A stretch of 64,000 bases of DNA, from assembly GCA_014584575.1 (NCBI GenBank), contig JACTMP010000063.1, positions 64,001 through 128,000 of the forward strand. Reading direction: 5' to 3'. Source of the DNA: Chloroflexota bacterium (GTDB lineage Bacteria; Chloroflexota; Anaerolineae; Promineifilales; Promineifilaceae). Positions 51,593 to 60,213 of the stretch are shown piece by piece; position 1 is the stretch's first letter, and every line of letters starts with the position of its first letter. Made by a program: the position numbers and the translations under genes. The notes under the pieces were generated by a model that searched no databases, was not told the DNA's origin, and saw nothing but the letters and a program-made list of their open reading frames with translations.

Positions 51593-52336
51593 CTACACCG
51601 TCAACAGCTTATTAAAGATGACGCTGTCTTCATCACCGGGCAGGTATTTGACGCCAAACCGGGTACCCTGGTGCAGTTTGTCCAGGCTGCGGTCGCGCAC
51701 CGGCAGCAGCATTTCCGCCTGGAAGGGGTTGCCCGTCTCCGGCTGTACCTCCACGATAATGCGGAACAGGTGAAATGTGCGATTCCCCGAATGGCTGGTG
51801 CTGATGCGCGTCAAGTGCTGCACTGTCGCCACCCCCTTTGCCGCCCGCAGGTAACGCAGACTGACCAGAAACCCTTTGCCAAACAGGGCAATATACAACA
51901 GCGCAAAAACGGCAATGGCAATCGCCATCACGGGATGCGCCGACCCCGTCAAACCGGCAAACACCGCCCAGACTAACCCTATCAACACCAACACAAAAAA
52001 GATAAATCCACCCCGCGAAAGCTGCTGCTGGCGCAATGTGGTGAAAGAAATCTGGTTGCTCAGGTTCGTCACGGCCGTCTGCGCTTCACTCTGGCTGCAT
52101 TTAGCAATTTGTTGGTAGCGATGCACGGCCGTCGCCATTTGCCCCGTCAACACAAGCTCCTTGATTTCGGCCATGTCGGCCGCACTCACTTCCTTTTCGG
52201 TAGTGGCTTCGGGCTGCGGGGCATCGTGGTGGATGCGAATGGTGGAGTTGCAGTAGAGGCAGATGCAAAGCGTCTGACCAGGTGAATAATCTAATGGGGC
52301 ATGACAGTTAGGGCAGTTTAATGATTCCAGGCGCAT
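51593..52336 (-). CDS. Zinc-ribbon membrane protein with L7/L12-like helical motif
   Basis: A 247-residue protein: zinc ribbon CPNCHAPLDYSPGQTLCICLYC (about 8-29), then a segment resembling the bL12 C-terminal motif (IKELVLTGQMATAVHRYQQI...SEAQTAVTNL), two TM helices (about 110-155) and a C-terminal beta-rich domain. No catalytic function is evident. ATG at 52336 has GGAGG 6 nt upstream; the ATG at 52342 is too close to it. Confidence 0.7.
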   Translation of the reverse strand: MRLESLNCPNCHAPLDYSPGQTLCICLYCNSTIRIHHDAPQPEATTEKEVSAADMAEIKELVLTGQMATAVHRYQQIAKCSQSEAQTAVTNLSNQISFTTLRQQQLSRGGFIFFVLVLIGLVWAVFAGLTGSAHPVMAIAIAVFALLYIALFGKGFLVSLRYLRAAKGVATVQHLTRISTSHSGNRTFHLFRIIVEVQPETGNPFQAEMLLPVRDRSLDKLHQGTRFGVKYLPGDEDSVIFNKLLTV

Positions 52337-52427
52337 CGTCATCCTCCGGGTTGTGCGTGTGATTCAGGTAATGTGTTTATGTTCTCAGAATTTCTATGAT
52401 TGTGCCACTTCTCCTGGGGATTGCCAG

Positions 52428-52576
52428 CAATTCTCAATTTGGCTGGCTCCGGCAGATAAATCTGCACCAACAAAAAGTAAAGTCGGCCTTCGCCGACTGA
52501 CCCTTAGCCCACGAAGGTGGGCTTTGCTCTCTGTAGGCGCGATTTTAATCGCCGGCACTCGGTAAATTGAGAATTG
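52428..52576 (-). mobile_element. 149-bp MITE-like composite element, complete copy
   Basis: Terminal inverted repeats CAATTCTCAATTT (left) and AAATTGAGAATTG (right) enclose the four-palindrome core also found at 7296 and 55433. The copy is in reverse orientation relative to 55433. An 11-bp direct repeat GGGGATTGCCA lies at 52416-52426 and 52580-52590, as expected of a target-site duplication. It contains no gene. Confidence 0.85.
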
Positions 52577-52595
52577 ATGGGGGATTGCCAAGCAT

Positions 52596-52628
52596 AGACC
52601 TGACAGGTTTTTGAAACCTGTCAGGTCT
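52596..52628. repeat. Hairpin repeat of the ACCTGTCAGGT family, copy 4
   Basis: Perfect 15-bp arms (52596-52610 and 52614-52628) with a 3-nt loop, 10 bp beyond the DUF5671 gene stop. It could terminate that gene from its downstream side. Confidence 0.85.
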
Positions 52629-52637
52629 GGTGTGCGA

Positions 52638-54635
52638 TCAAAACAAAAGCTGCGGCAGCATGAACAGCATGGGCAGCAGATTCATCAGGATAAAAATAAA
52701 CACAACGACACCAATGATCGTGCCCAGATGGGGGCCACTTTTGCTTTTAACGACCTGCCCGGCTATCAGTTGTTTAACGGCGCGGATGGTTTGGCGCACG
52801 GCCGTGTCCATCTCCCATCTGCCCACGCCCGCCCAATCCCAACCCGGTTCCGGCGTGGGGATGAGCAGCTTGTGGCCAGGGCTGGCCGAAACCGCCGCCA
52901 GCATCTCCATGTCCGTCTCGCCGTGTACCACATACGGCGTGGTCATTGTCCAGGGGCCGACGATGATTTGCGCCGCCGCCAGCGCCTCTTGTGCCGGAAC
53001 GGGTTCATCGGCCGTGTGCAGTGTTTCCTTGGCCTGGGGCGTCAGGCCAATGGGATGCAGCACCACCGTTGGTAAAGCTTCATGCAAATCGTGCATCAGG
53101 CGTTCGGCAAAACGGCCGTCGGCATCATCCACCACCGCCACATGCACCGTTTGCGCCCGCCGCGCTTCCGCCTGTTTGAAGGCGGCGTTGCCCAGCCGCA
53201 GCAGCCGCCCATGATACAGCCAGACGACGACGGCCAGCAGGGCATAAGACACGGCCTGAGCCATATCTGCCGCCAGATTCACGGCCGTGCGCCCACCCAA
53301 CAGCAGGTAGATGATTTGCGACACGGCGTAAACGCTGGTTCCCAAAAAGGTCAACGTCGCCAGCAGCAGGTAGAAGTACAGGTACATCCGGCGCACCAGC
53401 GAACGCCGCGCCCCCTCGCCAGCTTCGCCAGAGGTGTTCACTTCCGCCTGGATATTGCGCCAGGGCACGATCCACACTACCAGGCCGGCAATGAGCACGG
53501 CCGTAAACCAGGCCACCATCACCTTGAGTACGTCGCCCACAAACAGCCCGGTTGAGCGGATCAGCACACTGATATTGCCACCCACGCCAATCAGCAGCGC
53601 CAGCAGGCCAATACCGGCAATGAGATACCAATACAGCCGCCGCACTTCCGCCTGCGCCGCCACTTCCGGGATCAGCCGCGTATCTTGCCGCAGCACAAAA
53701 AAGTGGTAAGCCCAGAGCACGGCCGTAGTCACCAACACGCTCAGCACATTAAAAATGCTGCCCGGCGCGGCCACATCCAACAACTGCCGGAACAGCCCGG
53801 AGAGCAAGATGGTCAGCGCCGACACCGTGCCCAACGCCGCCAGGAAAATGACCAGATACAGGTAAAACTTGCGCAGCGCCGACGCCTGTTCGCGCGCCCC
53901 GCCAAAGGTAAACATGCCCTCGGCCTTGCGCCAGAAGTAAAACCAGGCTACCAGCCCTACCAGCAACGCCGCCAGCGTGATAACCAGTGATTCCTCATTA
54001 GCGATTATGCGGTCGCTGCTGAACTGGAACAGCAGCCAGCGCAATAAGCCCCCACCGCCAATACTTAACAGCAGCAGCGAGATAAACGTGAACAGGTACA
54101 CATACAACCGATGGATGACGGCCAGATCGTTGGTTTCGGCCACCTGGCTGCGGTCAACCACCGTCACCCAGTGATGGTAGGCCCATAACACGGCCAGGAC
54201 GATGAGGGCGACGGCCGTGTACACCAGATTGGCTCTATCCGGCAGTTCTGTACTCCAGGAGGGGATTTGCTGCGCCACCCCCATGAGCAGCCGCAGCCCA
54301 GACTGCATAAAACTCAGGGCATTGACGAAAATGGGGATGATAAAAACGGCCATCATGGCATACAGATATAACCGCCGCAGCAGCGCGCCATGCTCTTCCT
54401 CATCCCGGCGCGCCAGCCGCTCCGCCCACAGCCAATGCGCCAGGTAAATGGGCAGGCCAATGATGATCATCGCCAATTGTATGGCGATTACTTCTGTACG
54501 GTAAGAGATGTTGCCCCGCAAAGGATTCAAGGCCGGCGTCAGCAAATTGCGCAGCAAGGCAATCACCGCCCAGGCTACCGCATTCAGGCTCACGGCCGTG
54601 ACCACAAACATATAAACCCGTCGTATATTTGCCAT
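52638..54635 (-). CDS. DUF5671-repeat integral membrane protein
   Basis: A 665-residue protein with about sixteen TM helices organised as four repeated DUF5671 units (each with RRLYLY or similar arginine-rich turn: LLRRLYLYAMMAVF, VIHRLYVYLFTFIS, ALRKFYLYLVIFLA, EVRRLYWYLIAGIG). A soluble domain (about 480-620) and a final TM helix follow. Function unknown. The ATG at 54635 has AAGGTG 6 nt upstream; an earlier ATG at 54656 lies in a repeat. Confidence 0.82.
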   Translation of the reverse strand: MANIRRVYMFVVTAVSLNAVAWAVIALLRNLLTPALNPLRGNISYRTEVIAIQLAMIIIGLPIYLAHWLWAERLARRDEEEHGALLRRLYLYAMMAVFIIPIFVNALSFMQSGLRLLMGVAQQIPSWSTELPDRANLVYTAVALIVLAVLWAYHHWVTVVDRSQVAETNDLAVIHRLYVYLFTFISLLLLSIGGGGLLRWLLFQFSSDRIIANEESLVITLAALLVGLVAWFYFWRKAEGMFTFGGAREQASALRKFYLYLVIFLAALGTVSALTILLSGLFRQLLDVAAPGSIFNVLSVLVTTAVLWAYHFFVLRQDTRLIPEVAAQAEVRRLYWYLIAGIGLLALLIGVGGNISVLIRSTGLFVGDVLKVMVAWFTAVLIAGLVVWIVPWRNIQAEVNTSGEAGEGARRSLVRRMYLYFYLLLATLTFLGTSVYAVSQIIYLLLGGRTAVNLAADMAQAVSYALLAVVVWLYHGRLLRLGNAAFKQAEARRAQTVHVAVVDDADGRFAERLMHDLHEALPTVVLHPIGLTPQAKETLHTADEPVPAQEALAAAQIIVGPWTMTTPYVVHGETDMEMLAAVSASPGHKLLIPTPEPGWDWAGVGRWEMDTAVRQTIRAVKQLIAGQVVKSKSGPHLGTIIGVVVFIFILMNLLPMLFMLPQLLF

Positions 54636-54650
54636 TTCACACCTTCCAAT

Positions 54651-54736
54651 TGTCATTCCGAGCGTAGTCTGCGGAGCGAGGAATCTCTGCTAAACAGTCG
54701 TCACCAGGGGATTCCTCGGAAGACCTCGGAATGACG
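54651..54736. repeat. TGTCATTCCGAG dispersed palindromic element, copy 1
   Basis: An element of about 85 bp bounded by TGTCATTCCG and CGGAATGACG with inner GAGGAATC/GATTCCTC arms. A second copy is at 62364. Elements of this type are common as dispersed repeats in several bacterial phyla. Confidence 0.8.
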
Positions 54737-54746
54737 ACTTAAACGT

Positions 54747-55244
54747 TCATCGGCACCAATATTCCCGGCTCATCCCCCAACAATTTGACCAATAAAGGTC
54801 AGCATCACTCACTTTCCATACCCCTTCTTCTCGCGTCATCTGCATGGTGAAAGTGCGCGAATCTTCGTAGCTGCCAAACAGCCCCTCGTTATAAAAGGTG
54901 GTTTTACGCACGGTAACAATGGCCTCATCCGCGCTTTTCTGGTTTACCGACTCCACCGCCAGCGCATAATCGCCGCCCGTCTCAAAGAACCACTTGTTTT
55001 GGCGGGCATCATCGGCCATGTCGTCCGCGTCGGTGGGGTATTTGAATGCAGTGGGAATGTATTGGTAGGCGCGTTCAAAATCCCCCTGTTGCAGCGCCAG
55101 CAAATAATTATGCGCGGCCCCATCCGGGGCGCCGTCATCCAGGTACGTGGGTTCCGGCCGCAGCAGCACCACCGAAAAGGCCACAATCACCAACAAGACG
55201 ACGCCAAACACAATGCCAAATAGAAACTTGTTTGAGCCGTTCAT
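54747..55244 (-). CDS. Membrane-anchored hypothetical protein with NTF2-like domain
   Basis: A 165-residue protein with one N-terminal TM helix (about 6-28) and an extracytoplasmic alpha+beta domain starting AAHNYLLALQQGDFERAYQYI, the usual first helices of NTF2/DUF4878-like folds, ending WKVSDADLYW. ATG at 55244 has GGAGCG 8 nt upstream. It lies downstream of the Nudix gene region and may be independent. Confidence 0.65.
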   Translation of the reverse strand: MNGSNKFLFGIVFGVVLLVIVAFSVVLLRPEPTYLDDGAPDGAAHNYLLALQQGDFERAYQYIPTAFKYPTDADDMADDARQNKWFFETGGDYALAVESVNQKSADEAIVTVRKTTFYNEGLFGSYEDSRTFTMQMTREEGVWKVSDADLYWSNCWGMSREYWCR

Positions 55245-55608
55245 TAGACACGCTCCAGACCAAATTGGTGGAGACATAGCCCGCAACCAATCTGGAAAAA
55301 GGTCTAATCCGCCTTTCTACAGGGTAAGCACGAGGCGTCCAAAATGCCAGTGCCAAAAGGCATATCTTTTGTCTAACAATTGGGCAAAGGAGGAGCAGGG
55401 TACGCCTACGTGCCTGTGTGGGACGTGGGCGGCAATTCTCAGTTTGGCAAAACCCGGCGATTAAAATCGCGGCAACAAGAGGCAAAGCCCACCTTCGTGG
55501 GCTGGGCGCCAGTCGGCGAAGGCCGACTTTGCCTTTTGTTGGTGCAGATTTATCTGCCGCCGCAAACCAAATCGAGAATTGCTGGGGACGTGGGCGTCCC
55601 CCACTCCT
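55245..55608. other. Intergenic region holding a MITE-like element
   Basis: No gene was found in these 364 bp. They contain the complete 149-bp element at 55433-55581 with its flanking direct repeats. The rest shows no clear feature. Confidence 0.6.
55433..55581 (+). mobile_element. 149-bp MITE-like composite element, complete copy
   Basis: Terminal repeats CAATTCTCAGTTTGG and CCAAATCGAGAATTG bound the same four-palindrome core. A 12-bp direct repeat GGGACGTGGGCG is at 55420-55431 and 55585-55596, different from that at the other copy, which is the pattern of target-site duplication. Length is identical to the copy at 52428. Confidence 0.87.
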
Positions 55609-56562
55609 CTAAAATACGGTGTGGGGGTGATTTGCCAGGGCGTCTTGCAGGGCACGGCCGTGTGGCGCAATCATCTCTGGCAATTCATCCGGCGGGAAAA
55701 AGCGGGCGTCCAGTGATTCGACGGCGTCCGCTTGTAAACGGCCGCCGGTGATGCGGCAGGCAAAAAAGGTGCGGGCGATCTTCACCTGGTCGCCGTTGGG
55801 GTAGGTGATCCTGTCCACCGGGTCTGAATAAACGCCGATGACGCGGCTGGGCTGCACCTGCAAGCCCGTTTCTTCCCACACCTCCTGAATCATCGCCTGG
55901 TCTACCCGTTCGCCCAATTCCACGCCGCCGCCGGGAAAACACCACAGGCCATTGTCCCGCCGCTGCTGCAACAGGATGTGGCCGGCCTCATTTTGGATGA
56001 ACGCGGCCGTGCCCGCCATGATGTAGGGTGCTTGCCCGATGTATTGTCGCAGGAATTGGTAATAAGGGATGCTGGCGCGGTTTTGGCCCGGTGTACCCCG
56101 GTCGAAAGTGGCGAAAGGTTGATTCGCGTTCAGGTCGGATAGCATGGCCTGATACCAGGGTAGGGTGGGTGGACATTGGCTGGCGGGGAACCATTGCAGG
56201 GCATAGCCCTCGTGCCCATCGGCCTGCAAGGTTCCGCCCGTTACCCGGCAGGCAAAACAAAACGAGATTTGCTGCACCTGGTCGCCGTTGGGGTAGGTCA
56301 CGTCATAATCAGGTGAGGAGTAAACGCCGACGACGCGCGTGGGCGTGACGTGCAACCCCGTTTCCTCATACACCTCACGCACGGCACAGGCGGGCAGGGA
56401 TTCTTCCAGTTCCAACACACCGCCCGGCAGCCCCCAACAATCAAAATCGGTGCGGTGCTGCCAGAGGACACGGCCGTGTCCATCCACCACCACCACACTC
56501 GTATACACCAACAACACTTTCCGCGTCCCCACCCGCTCTCGCAACCATTCCAGATATGCCAT
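55609..56562 (-). CDS. Tandem double-Nudix hydrolase
   Basis: A 317-residue protein with two Nudix domains. First box GGVLELEESLPACAVREVYEETGLHV (G-x5-E-x7-REVYEE; about 48-73); second box GGGVELGERVDQAMIQEVWEETGLQV (about 210-235), in which the conserved Arg of REUxEE is Gln. Each is followed by a YPNGDQV strand. It should hydrolyse nucleoside-diphosphate derivatives, and the second site may be weaker. ATG 56562 with AAGGA upstream is preferred over ATG 56580. Confidence 0.9.
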   Translation of the reverse strand: MAYLEWLRERVGTRKVLLVYTSVVVVDGHGRVLWQHRTDFDCWGLPGGVLELEESLPACAVREVYEETGLHVTPTRVVGVYSSPDYDVTYPNGDQVQQISFCFACRVTGGTLQADGHEGYALQWFPASQCPPTLPWYQAMLSDLNANQPFATFDRGTPGQNRASIPYYQFLRQYIGQAPYIMAGTAAFIQNEAGHILLQQRRDNGLWCFPGGGVELGERVDQAMIQEVWEETGLQVQPSRVIGVYSDPVDRITYPNGDQVKIARTFFACRITGGRLQADAVESLDARFFPPDELPEMIAPHGRALQDALANHPHTVF

Positions 56563-56582
56563 CCTGTTTCCTTTATTCATGT

Positions 56583-56650
56583 CAAAGATTGCGCAGATTG
56601 CGCAGATTATCTTTCCACCCACCATCTGCGAAATCTGCGTAATCTTTGAT
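56583..56650. repeat. GCAGATT array hairpin
   Basis: AAGATT/GCGCAGATT units followed by the reverse complement (ATCTGCG, AATCTGCGTAATCTTTG) form a hairpin upstream of the Nudix gene. Confidence 0.8.
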
Positions 56651-56733
56651 CGTTATGATTGTGTGTTTGCTACGTTGTGGGCCACGACAGACACAGCTTT
56701 TCGCCAGACATAAAAATGTGCTAATCTTGCCGC

Positions 56734-58184
56734 ATGAACGCCCCCAATGTTTACGCCCAGGCTTCTATCAAAACGGCCGATAACCTGCGCTCCGTTGCCC
56801 ATTCTGCCGCCGTGCGTGAATTGTCGCAACTTTCCCTGCCGGAGATTGACACGGCCGTAGATGCCGTTGCCCAATTTGCCCCTGCCGGGAACGTACCTGG
56901 CGTCATTTTGAATGGGCTGGCGCGGCTGCCGGGGCGTCGCCCGCCCGCTGCCAATGTCCACCGGGACATCAATTTGTTGTTCAAAGGGGTGGAGGCGGCG
57001 TTGGACAAGGGCGGTTTTGATACCATGATGGGCAAACACCAGATTGCTCTGCATCCGGTAGACCGCATCACCGCCTGGCTGATGGTCGCCATTCACCTGC
57101 TGCACCAATACCCCGACCTGCTGGCCAATGAGTGGCGCGAGCGGGTTTATCTGGCGACGTTGCAAGAGGTCACGGCCGTACAGCCCGACGCCGCCCATTA
57201 CGCCGGTTTATATGCTGCCTGGGAACAACAACGACCCTACGGCCGTGACCGCGACGCCGACCCCAACCACAACTTCGCCGCCTATCGCCGCCACAAATTT
57301 GACCAATTCCTGGCAGCGAATGGCTCAACCTGACGGTCACGGGTTGGCTCATCCTTTACCGGGCCATCCATGCCCTGGTCTACCAGCCCGACCCCACGCT
57401 GGCGGCGGAAGTGGCCGTCCTGACCAAAACCCCACGCTACGAGGCGGCGGCCACAGTGACCCAGGCCACTTTCCCCGTTAATCAGGCAGTCCCGGCTGTT
57501 CTCATTCCTCTGGAAGCGGCCCCTGCCAGCCCACGAGACAGGTTGTATCCGTTGGTGTTTGCTGCGCCGCTGCGGGAATTGGATGTGCGGGGGCTGCACG
57601 GCCGTGCCCATGATGCTCTCACTGCTACCAGACAAGGCGATCTCCCCTTTGCCGAATTTGAGCAGCACCGCCGGGCTTGCCTGGCCGCCTTGGCCGGGCT
57701 TGGGCAAATTCTCCACCACGCGCAGGAAATTAGCGTCCGGGGCGAGAGCGTCCACGGCGCGAGCGCCCGTGGCGGGAGCGCCGCCGCTGACGTCCTCAAA
57801 CGGTGGGCCACCATGCCCACCCCGGTAGTGCGCTTTCTGGAAGCGATGCCTGACCGGTTTGACCCATTGAATGCCCTGATGAAGGGGCAAGAGATGTTTG
57901 CCCACAGGAAACTCTTGACTGCCAACAGCAGCCTGACCCGCTTCAGCACAGCCAAAGAAGACAGCGAAAAAAAAGGTCTGGCCTGGGGTGTATTGACCGA
58001 TGCTCAAGGGGTGATGCGCGTCACCTTGCGCGACTTCCGCCCCCATGTGGCCGCCCTCACCAACATTGGCTACAAAGCATTAGCCGCCCGACTTACGCAG
58101 CATTACCTGGACACCTACGCCGCCGGTCTAAACAACTACCTCCACGAACTGCGCCGTATTGCTGTGGCGAGCCGTAACCCGTGA
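56734..58184 (+). pseudogene. Frameshifted hypothetical gene (two halves of one protein)
   Basis: The first frame (56734-57333, 199 residues) ends in NGST. A second frame, open from 57249, continues to 58184 with sensible protein (SEWLNLTVTGWLILYRAIHA, then about 257 residues from GTG 57411). Together they would make a protein of about 480 residues, so a -1-type shift between 57249 and 57333 is likely. I do not recognise the family. Both parts are largely helical. The last residues (ASRNP) come from a repeat array. It may be a true mutation or a sequence error. Confidence 0.6.
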
Positions 58185-58214
58185 GCCGATTACGGGTACG
58201 CATCACGCATCACG
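58170..58214. repeat. Mixed heptamer array between convergent genes
   Basis: CGTAACC/CGTGAGC/CGATTAC units followed by CACGCAT units. It contains the stop codons of both convergent genes (58184 plus, 58203 minus). Confidence 0.85.
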
Positions 58215-59144
58215 ATTTCCATCCCCTTCAAACTGAATCTCTGTCTGAATGGGGTAGGGAATTTCAATGCCCGCTTCGGCATATGCTTTTTGTAGGGACA
58301 TGATGGCCGGGTGCCTGGCGGTGAGGGGATTGGTGACGCGGCTGTCAATCCAAAAAAACAGGGTGAAGTCAATGGAATAAGCATTGAAGGTGTGGAAATG
58401 GATGACCGGGGCCGGATCATCCAGCACATCGGGCAGCGTTTGAATCGCTTGCAGGGTGACACGCTGCACCAATTCCAGGTCACTATCATAGGCCACGCCA
58501 ATGGGCACGGCGATGCGCCAGGTGGCCTGGCGGCTGAAATTGGTGATGGGCTTGGTGAAGACGTGGGCATTGGGGATGAGGACGTTGTGGCCGTCGCCGG
58601 TACGCAGTTCGGTGGTGCGTAAATCTACGGAAAGGACGGTGCCGGTGAAGTCGTCAATCTGGATCAGGTCACCCAATTCAAACGGCTTTTGAATGAGCAG
58701 CAATAACCCGGCAATGACATTTTGGCTGATGTCTTGCAGGGCGAACCCGACGGTAAAACCGAGGATGCCCAAACCGGCCAGAAAGGTAGTTACTTCAAAA
58801 TTAACCTGCCGCAGTGCGGTAATCATGCCTACAATGACAATTGTCCAATGAGAAACGTAATAAACCAGCAAGGTTATGCCCGGATCAACCCGGCGCTTTT
58901 CCATGATGCGGCGGATCAGTTTACTGATCCAGGCGGCGAGGTAGAGGGTGATGACAAACAGCACCATCGCCGCCAGCATTTTGGGCAGGAAGAGGAAAAA
59001 GCCCACCAGGACACTTTGCAAGGTGGCCGAGATGGCCTCCGGTGAGGAGAGGTCGAGCGGTTGGGTGGTGGTTTGGGTGGCGCAACCGGTCAGAAGCAAG
59101 AGCACGGCCGTGACCAGCAACATCAGGATTACCCGTTTTTTCAT
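58203..59144 (-). CDS. MscS-family mechanosensitive channel
   Basis: A 313-residue protein with a lipoprotein-like signal (LLLLTGCAT), three TM helices and the MscS core: pore helix FLAGLGILGFTVGFALQDISQNVIAGLLLLIQKPFELGD (in parts: LGILGFTVGFALQD, NVIAGLLLLIQKPFELGD), DFTGTVLSVDLRTTELRTGDG, VLIPNAHVF and the C-terminal alpha/beta domain. It releases solutes under membrane tension. The presence of a lipobox Cys before the TM domain is unusual. The last residues (GNRDA) derive from the repeat array. Confidence 0.92.
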   Translation of the reverse strand: MKKRVILMLLVTAVLLLLTGCATQTTTQPLDLSSPEAISATLQSVLVGFFLFLPKMLAAMVLFVITLYLAAWISKLIRRIMEKRRVDPGITLLVYYVSHWTIVIVGMITALRQVNFEVTTFLAGLGILGFTVGFALQDISQNVIAGLLLLIQKPFELGDLIQIDDFTGTVLSVDLRTTELRTGDGHNVLIPNAHVFTKPITNFSRQATWRIAVPIGVAYDSDLELVQRVTLQAIQTLPDVLDDPAPVIHFHTFNAYSIDFTLFFWIDSRVTNPLTARHPAIMSLQKAYAEAGIEIPYPIQTEIQFEGDGNRDA

Positions 59145-59164
59145 CTTCAGTGAACCTCCTTTTT

Positions 59165-59236
59165 GGTAATCGGTAGTCGGTAGTCGATAATCGGTAAACG
59201 GTAATCGGACTTCGGCTCACGAGTCACGGATTACGG
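59165..59236. repeat. GGTAATC heptamer array hairpin
   Basis: About seven units (GGTAATC, GGTAGTC, GGTAGTC, GATAATC, GGTAAAC, GGTAATC) then complementary CACGGATTACGG. The minus-strand stop TAA of the CBM9-like gene is inside the array. Confidence 0.88.
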
Positions 59237-60136
59237 TTCCAATATCAGCGTTCCCCAACTACTGGGGTCCAGCCAGCGGCGGCTGGCCACGTGAGAGAGC
59301 ATCAGTTCCTGCACGGCCGTGCCCGGTGTGTCCAGGTCATTGAGGCTGAAAGCGGCACCGATGACCAGATTGGCCGCCGGTTGCAGCGCCAGGTCAGACC
59401 AGGGGATCGCCAGTTCCAGGTTGTAGCCGACGGCCGTTTGCCGTGCCGCTACCTGTGCCCCAGAGCCAATAAAGTCACTCATCGCCCCCTGCGCATCCCC
59501 CCGAAAACGGAACGCGCCTGCCGCCCGGTCGCTGAAATTGCCCGGCGAGATAACGTACTGGTAATCGTCGCTGTTGACGCCGGGGCCATAATCGCCCGTC
59601 ACGTTGGTGTCAAATTGCAGCTCTAGACTGTCGCCCAGGTAGGCAAACTTGGTTTCGCGGGTTTGCACATGCACGTTGTCGGTCACGGCCACCGCCAGGT
59701 ATAAATTCTGTTCATCCCACCCGATGCGCCAGAGCGATTCCACATCCATTGTGCCATCCCAGGAACTCTCTTGTTCCACGATGTGGGGCGCGGTAAAGGT
59801 GGGGACGCTGCCCCATTCGTCCAGGTTGCCGTCAATAGTGGGCGGTGTGGACAGGCGCACGGCCGTGACGCGGCCATCCGGGTTGGCAACGGCTAAGGTG
59901 ACGGTGGCGGCGGGAACCGGTGTGGTAGTGGGTATGGTTGTGGGGGTGAGGGTAGCTGGCAACGGTAACAGTTCCGTTTGTTCGCCGCGCTCCGTGCCGG
60001 TGGTAAAGATGATGACAGCACTGGTCAGGGTCACGGCCGTGCAGCATAACACCAGCACACCCAACCCAACCACCAGCCAGCCCATGGGGATATTGCTAAA
60101 AGAAAAACCGCTGCTCTGATTTTCCGGTGTTTGCAT
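59231..60136 (-). CDS. Membrane-anchored CBM9-like sugar-binding protein
   Basis: A 301-residue protein: cytoplasmic N terminus, TM helix (about 18-48), Thr/Pro-rich linker, and an extracellular CBM9-type domain (about 100-300): PPTIDGNLDEWGSVP, WRIGWDEQNLYLAVAVTDN, GDSLELQFDTN, YNLELAIPWSDL, IGAAFSLNDLD and SWGTLILEP. It probably binds carbohydrate at the cell surface. No catalytic domain is present. Confidence 0.85.
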   Translation of the reverse strand: MQTPENQSSGFSFSNIPMGWLVVGLGVLVLCCTAVTLTSAVIIFTTGTERGEQTELLPLPATLTPTTIPTTTPVPAATVTLAVANPDGRVTAVRLSTPPTIDGNLDEWGSVPTFTAPHIVEQESSWDGTMDVESLWRIGWDEQNLYLAVAVTDNVHVQTRETKFAYLGDSLELQFDTNVTGDYGPGVNSDDYQYVISPGNFSDRAAGAFRFRGDAQGAMSDFIGSGAQVAARQTAVGYNLELAIPWSDLALQPAANLVIGAAFSLNDLDTPGTAVQELMLSHVASRRWLDPSSWGTLILEP

Positions 60137-60147
60137 GACTTCTTATC

Positions 60148-60174
60148 GTAATGCGATTTTCAAAATCGCGTTAC
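60148..60174. repeat. Palindrome of the GCGATTT/AAATCGC family
   Basis: 13-bp arms with one mismatched position around a single-nt loop, between the CBM9-like gene and the IS630 element. Related to 8379 and 39673. Confidence 0.7.
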
Positions 60175-60213
60175 ACAATCCTCTAGTGCAGGTTGGCCTA
60201 AAAGAACCAATAG

